A DNA stretch of 64,000 nt from Caulobacter segnis (GTDB lineage Bacteria; Pseudomonadota; Alphaproteobacteria; Caulobacterales; Caulobacteraceae): positions 558,001 through 622,000 of the forward strand of contig NZ_CP096040.1 in NCBI RefSeq assembly GCF_023935105.1, read 5' to 3'. Shown one piece after another: positions 60,060 through 64,000 of this stretch (positions within the stretch are counted from its first letter, which is position 1; every line of letters starts with the position of its first letter). The notes under the pieces were generated by a model, which had not been told where the DNA came from, did no database searches, and worked only from the letters and a program-made list of their open reading frames with translations. Both the position numbers and the translations under genes were made by a program.

Positions 60060-62906
60060 ATGCCGCCGTCCGACATCCTCCATGCGCTCGTCCTGATGCT
60101 CGCCGCCGTCCCCGCGACGGCGCGGGCCGTCGAACGGCCGCCGGCGACCCTGGCCGAAAGCGTCATGGCCTTGGCCGCCGAGCGTAACCTTGTCATCGCC
60201 TTCGACACCGCGACCCTGGCGGGGCTTCCGGGCCGGGTCGCGCCGCGCGGCCTGTCGCCGCGCCAGACGATCGAGACCCTGGTGGCCGGAACCCCCGTAT
60301 CGGTGCGCGAGGTCAAGCGCGGGGTTTTCGTGCTGCTTGCGGGCGGACCCAAGACCGTGGCGACTCCGCCGCCGCCCAGTGCGCCGGAGGCGCCAGCCCT
60401 GGTCGAGCCCGTCACCATCAACGCCGCCTATGCGCGGAGCCTGGACCGCTCGTTGGCCCTGAAGCGCAAGGCCGCCTACGGCCTGGACGCCGTCAGCGCT
60501 GAGGACATCGCCCGCCTGCCGGCCTTCAACGCCGCCGAGGCCCTGCAGCTGGCCCCCGGCGTCAGCCTGGAGCGTCACCGGGGCGTGGGCCTCTATGTCA
60601 GCGTCCGAGGCCTGGGGCCACAGTTCCAGAACGTGCTGCTGAACGGCCGGCCGATCGCCCTAAACGACCTCGTCGAGAACGGCGGCTTCCGGGGCCGCCA
60701 GTTCCGCTTCGAGGTGCTGCCCGCCGACGTCATCGACCAGATCGAGGTGGTCAAGACCACGACCGCCGACATGGACGAGGGCGCCCTGGGCGGCGACATC
60801 GACGTGCGGACCTTCAAGCCGCTGGATCGGGGCCGGCGCTCGGTGCTGTCGGTCCGGGCCTCCGAAGGGCGCACCGACAAGGTCGATCCGTCGGTCTCGG
60901 GCGTCTGGAGCTGGGTCGACGCCAGCGGTCGCCTGGGCGTGCTGGCCGGCGGCGTGGTCGAGCGGCGACGGATCCGCAACGACCGCCTCTACCAGACCGG
61001 CTGGAACCTGGACCGCTTTACGTCCGTCCTGGGGCCGGGCCTCTACACCCCGACCCGCACGCGGCCGACGGTCGAGCTGGAGGACCGCCGGATGGCCTCC
61101 GGCGACTTCACCGTGCAGTGGCGGCCGACCAACGATCTCAGCCTCGACTTCGACCTGCTCGCCACGCGCCTGGACGCTCACTACGACGAGTATGGCCTGG
61201 ACATCTATCCGGACGATCCTTCGGTCTCGAGCCCGCGCTTCGTGGCCGGTACGCAGGTCGTGAAGGGTGACACCGTCCAGGCCGGGACCATCGACAACGT
61301 CCGCTGGATGGCCTCGCAGGAGATCAGCCTCAACCGCCACGACCTGGTCGCCGTCGGCGCGCACGGGCGTTGGGTGCGAGGACCTTGGACGCTGGACGGC
61401 GACTGGGGCTATTCGCGAGCGCGCAGCTATCACCCCGACGGCCGGGGCACGGTGCGGGCGCGCGTGGCCTTATTCGCGCCGCTGACCTACGACTTCAGCC
61501 ACGGCCTGGCCGGCGGGCCGGACCTGCGGACCCCCGTCGACTACGCCGACCCGGCCAACTATGTCGGCCAGTCGTTCGACTACACCTTCAAGGACTCCCG
61601 CGACGTCGACGAGACGGTCAAGCTGGACCTTCTGCGGCCCATCGGCGCCTTCGATCTGCGGCTGGGAGCCGAGAGCCATCGGCGCTCCCGCGATTATCGC
61701 CGGCGCGACTGGACACTCGACACCCTGGTCGGCCAGCCACTGACGGATCTGGGTCCGTCCGTCTACGGAGAGACGCCGTTCTCGAACTTCCTGTCGGGCG
61801 TCGACGCCGATCTGCCCCGACGCTGGGTCGCGCCCAACGCCAAGGCCTTCTACGACCTGCTCTACACCCCGGTCGTCGCCGCCCGGCCGCCGACGGCGGC
61901 GGATCTGCGCAACTCGTTCGTGGTCGAGGAGAAGATTCGCTCGGCCTATGCGCGGCTGGACTTCCAGGGCAGCGCGTTCGGCCTGCCGATCGACGGCAAC
62001 ATGGGCCTGCGCTACGCGGCCACGCGGCAAGTGTCCAAGGGCGTGCTGTCCAGCGGCTCCGATCCGCTGCCGGCCCAATGGCGCAAGGCCTATGGCGACT
62101 GGCTGCCCAGCATCAATCTGAAGGTCGCGCTGCGCCCGCGGCTCTATCTGCGCCTGGCCGCCTCGCGGGTGGTCAGCCGGCCCAACGTGGTCGACAACGC
62201 CCCGCGCATCACGATCGCCCGCGACACCCCGACGGCCAACGGCGGCAATCCCGAACTCGATCCGTTCCTGGCCACCCAGCTGGACGCCTCGGTCGAGTGG
62301 TACGCGCCGACCGGCGGCGCCTTGAGCCTGGCGGCGTTCGATCGGCGGCTGGACGACTACATCACCGCCCAGAACACCTTCATCGAGGTTCCGGGGCGCG
62401 GCCAGGTGCTGCTGTCGACCAACGTCAACGGCGGCCAGGCCCGCATCCAGGGACTGGAGCTGACCGTCGCCTACGTATTCCGCGACCTGCCCGCGCCGTT
62501 CGACGGTCTGGGCGTGCAAGGGGCGGCGACGCTGGTGCGCAGCCAGGCCAACTATTTCGCCGGCGACCGGACCATTCGCAACGCTCTGCTGGGTCTGTCG
62601 CGCGCCACCTACAGCGCGGTGGTGTTCTACGAGAAGGGCCGGGGCTCGGTGCGCCTGGGCTACAACTGGCGCGGCCCTTACCTGACCTCGATCGGCAGCT
62701 CGATCACCGCCCCGGCGACCACGGCCGCGTTCGGCTCGCTGGACGGCGCGGCCTCGTGGCGGATCGACCGCCGCGCCACCCTTTCCCTGGAGGGCGTCAA
62801 CCTGACCGACGCCCGCCGTTACGTCTATGGCGAGAGCCGCGACCAGCCGATGGAGATCCATCACTGGGGCCGGTACCTGTCCGCGAGGATGAGATGGGCG
62901 TTCTGA
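60060..62906 (+). CDS. TonB-dependent receptor with STN signalling domain (terminal cassette)
   Basis: The product has 948 residues from the ATG at 60060, whose ribosome-binding site is weak. A signal peptide ends near ARAVE. The STN domain covers about 28-95 (ATLAESVMALAAERNLVIAF, SPRQTIETLVAGTPVSV), and a proline-rich linker follows. The plug contains IARLPAFNAAEALQLAPGVS, SVRGLGPQFQNVLLNGRPIA and VKTTTADMDEGALGGDIDVR. The barrel ends HHWGRYLSARMRWAF. It should both transport and signal to the ECF/FecR genes that overlap its 3' end. The ligand is unknown. Confidence 0.9.
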   Translation: MPPSDILHALVLMLAAVPATARAVERPPATLAESVMALAAERNLVIAFDTATLAGLPGRVAPRGLSPRQTIETLVAGTPVSVREVKRGVFVLLAGGPKTVATPPPPSAPEAPALVEPVTINAAYARSLDRSLALKRKAAYGLDAVSAEDIARLPAFNAAEALQLAPGVSLERHRGVGLYVSVRGLGPQFQNVLLNGRPIALNDLVENGGFRGRQFRFEVLPADVIDQIEVVKTTTADMDEGALGGDIDVRTFKPLDRGRRSVLSVRASEGRTDKVDPSVSGVWSWVDASGRLGVLAGGVVERRRIRNDRLYQTGWNLDRFTSVLGPGLYTPTRTRPTVELEDRRMASGDFTVQWRPTNDLSLDFDLLATRLDAHYDEYGLDIYPDDPSVSSPRFVAGTQVVKGDTVQAGTIDNVRWMASQEISLNRHDLVAVGAHGRWVRGPWTLDGDWGYSRARSYHPDGRGTVRARVALFAPLTYDFSHGLAGGPDLRTPVDYADPANYVGQSFDYTFKDSRDVDETVKLDLLRPIGAFDLRLGAESHRRSRDYRRRDWTLDTLVGQPLTDLGPSVYGETPFSNFLSGVDADLPRRWVAPNAKAFYDLLYTPVVAARPPTAADLRNSFVVEEKIRSAYARLDFQGSAFGLPIDGNMGLRYAATRQVSKGVLSSGSDPLPAQWRKAYGDWLPSINLKVALRPRLYLRLAASRVVSRPNVVDNAPRITIARDTPTANGGNPELDPFLATQLDASVEWYAPTGGALSLAAFDRRLDDYITAQNTFIEVPGRGQVLLSTNVNGGQARIQGLELTVAYVFRDLPAPFDGLGVQGAATLVRSQANYFAGDRTIRNALLGLSRATYSAVVFYEKGRGSVRLGYNWRGPYLTSIGSSITAPATTAAFGSLDGAASWRIDRRATLSLEGVNLTDARRYVYGESRDQPMEIHHWGRYLSARMRWAF

Positions 62907-63487
62907 CCTTCCGTGGCGCGGCGGGAACCCGCGCCGACCTGCCCGACGGGCCCAGCGAGGCGGTGGAGGCCAATCCGCCGATGGAGGCGCCGCGCTTCGA
63001 GGCGCTGGTGTCACGCTACCGTCGCCCGCTGCTGCGCTTCTTCCAGCGCCGGTCGGTCGGGGTCGAGGACGCCGAGGACCTGACGCAGGAGGTCTTCATG
63101 CGGCTGTCGCAGCGGTTCTCGCGCCTGCACTGGGGCAATCCGGACGGCTTGGTGTTCACGGTGGCCTCCAACGCCCTGGTCGATCACGCGCGTCAGCAGC
63201 GGTCGCGCCAGCGTGGCCGCCATGTCGAGGTCGATCCGGCCCTGCCCGCCGACGAGCCGACGGCCGAGGCGACCCTGGCCGGACGCGAGCGCCTGGCCCG
63301 GCTGGTGGCGGCCCTGGACGACCTGCACCCCAACGCCCGCGCCGTCTTCGTGCTGTGCCGCTTCGAAAACCTGACCCAGGCCGAGGTGGCGGCGCGGCTG
63401 AACTTGTCGATCAGCGCCGTCGAGAAGCATATGATGAACGCCCTGGCGCGTCTGCGCGAAGCGATCGAGGTTTCGCATGACGCCTAG
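62894..63487 (+). CDS. ECF sigma factor overlapping the STN receptor
   Basis: The product has 197 residues. The ATG at 62894 (GAGGA upstream) lies inside the last 13 bases of the receptor gene; a later in-frame ATG at 62982 would also leave the whole sigma core. Region 2 is FEALVSRYRRPLLRFFQRRS, VEDAEDLTQEVFMRLS. Region 4 is LDDLHPNARAVFVLCRFENL, ARLNLSISAVEKHMMNALAR. Its 3' end overlaps the FecR start by 11 bp. The order receptor-sigma-antisigma differs from the usual sigma-antisigma-receptor order seen at 37798. Confidence 0.9.
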   Translation: MGVLTFRGAAGTRADLPDGPSEAVEANPPMEAPRFEALVSRYRRPLLRFFQRRSVGVEDAEDLTQEVFMRLSQRFSRLHWGNPDGLVFTVASNALVDHARQQRSRQRGRHVEVDPALPADEPTAEATLAGRERLARLVAALDDLHPNARAVFVLCRFENLTQAEVAARLNLSISAVEKHMMNALARLREAIEVSHDA

Positions 63488-64000
63488 AGACGAGATGGAT
63501 CCCCGCCGCCTGCTGGCGGCCAGCCTGACGCGTTCGCTGACGATGGCCGAGCGGGCCGCGCTGGACGTCTGGGAGGCGGGGTCCGCCGAGGCCCGCGAGG
63601 AGATCGCGCGCACCCGCGAGGTGTGGCTGGCCATGGGCCTGGCCGCGGACGATCCGGCCGTGCGCGCCCTGCGCCGAAGCGTCGGTCGCAAGGCCTGGCC
63701 TGAGCGCCGTCCGCTGCTGGCCGGGCTTGGCCTGCTGGCGGCCGCCCTGGTCGTGGGCGTGGCGCTGCGGGCCCAGCCCCAGGTCGAGACCTACGCCGCG
63801 TCCGAACACGCCGCCGCGCGCCTGACCCTGGCCGACGGCAGCCACGTCGTGCTCAGCCCTGGCGGTCGCCTCACGACCCGCTTCTCGCGGAGCGCGCGCG
63901 ACGTGTCGCTGCAGGCCGGCGACGGCTTCTTCGAGGTGACCCACGACAAGAGCCGGCCGTTCGCGGTCGCCGCGTCGGGCCGGACGCTGACGGTGCTGGG
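63477..64000 (+). CDS. FecR-type anti-sigma factor, 5' part (cut by window edge)
   Basis: 174 residues are visible from the ATG at 63477, which overlaps the sigma stop. The cytosolic N-terminus (AASLTRSLTMAERAALDVWE) is short. One membrane segment lies at about 80-98 (PLLAGLGLLAAALVVGVAL). The FecR domain then begins with ARLTLADGSHVVLSPGGRLT and GFFEVTHDKSRPFAV. The end lies outside the window. It should restrain the adjacent ECF sigma and receive the signal from the STN receptor. Confidence 0.9.
   Translation, partial: MTPRDEMDPRRLLAASLTRSLTMAERAALDVWEAGSAEAREEIARTREVWLAMGLAADDPAVRALRRSVGRKAWPERRPLLAGLGLLAAALVVGVALRAQPQVETYAASEHAAARLTLADGSHVVLSPGGRLTTRFSRSARDVSLQAGDGFFEVTHDKSRPFAVAASGRTLTVL

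Overview
The window is high-GC DNA that reads like the accessory chromosome of an alphaproteobacterium, most likely a Caulobacter-type organism. The main reasons are five TonB-dependent receptors (several of the Xanthomonas/Caulobacter type), two anti-sigma/ECF cassettes, HWE-family signalling, and many coupled ATGA/GTGA gene overlaps. The species call is inference from family content; no 16S or core marker gene is present.

Layout. (1) 1-2721: a partial TonB receptor on the minus strand diverges from a GH43 glycosidase, with an AT-rich control region and a probable dead gene between them. (2) 2888-11329: a tightly coupled cell-surface polysaccharide operon. It holds an ABC-2 permease, its ATPase, a methyltransferase, a WbsX/RgpF fusion, two GT61 glycosyltransferases and a phytase-like esterase. 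(3) 11326-16189: an SDR with a divergent LysR regulator, a GAF-HWE kinase with a single-domain response regulator, and a DctA-type symporter. (4) 16320-27727: tRNA-Arg(CCT) followed by what looks like a genomic island with lower-GC patches, gene fragments and long inverted repeats. Its core is a type VI secretion Rhs effector: a DUF1795 Eag chaperone, a 1514-residue prePAAR/PAAR/Rhs protein with a GHH-type nuclease tip, and an AT-rich candidate immunity gene. Three further orphan immunity-like genes follow (one frameshifted), then a VWA lipoprotein on the minus strand.

(5) 27991-46356: a LacI-controlled polysaccharide or glycoside utilisation locus. It contains a TonB receptor, two GH3 enzymes, a carboxylesterase, a small HTH-like protein, an ECF sigma/FecR pair, an STN-domain TonB transducer closely related to the first receptor, two type I sulfatases and their formylglycine-generating enzyme. 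A strong terminator closes it. The enzyme set points to a sulfated, acylated beta-glycoside as substrate. (6) 46519-48329: a truncated LysR gene and an NhaP-type cation/proton antiporter. (7) 48538-59947: a pectin (homogalacturonan/rhamnogalacturonan oligosaccharide) locus. It has a six-hairpin glycosidase, a TonB receptor, an oligogalacturonate lyase (PL22), GH28, a GH105-DUF4861 fusion and a LamG-fold protein, with candidate operators shared between its promoters. (8) 60060-64000: an STN TonB receptor overlapping an ECF sigma and a FecR gene that runs off the window.

Functionally, regions 1, 5, 7 and 8 each join outer-membrane uptake to periplasmic degradation and dedicated regulation. The Rhs island is an interbacterial competition module. 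Family assignments rest on motifs read by eye from the translations; no database search was possible.
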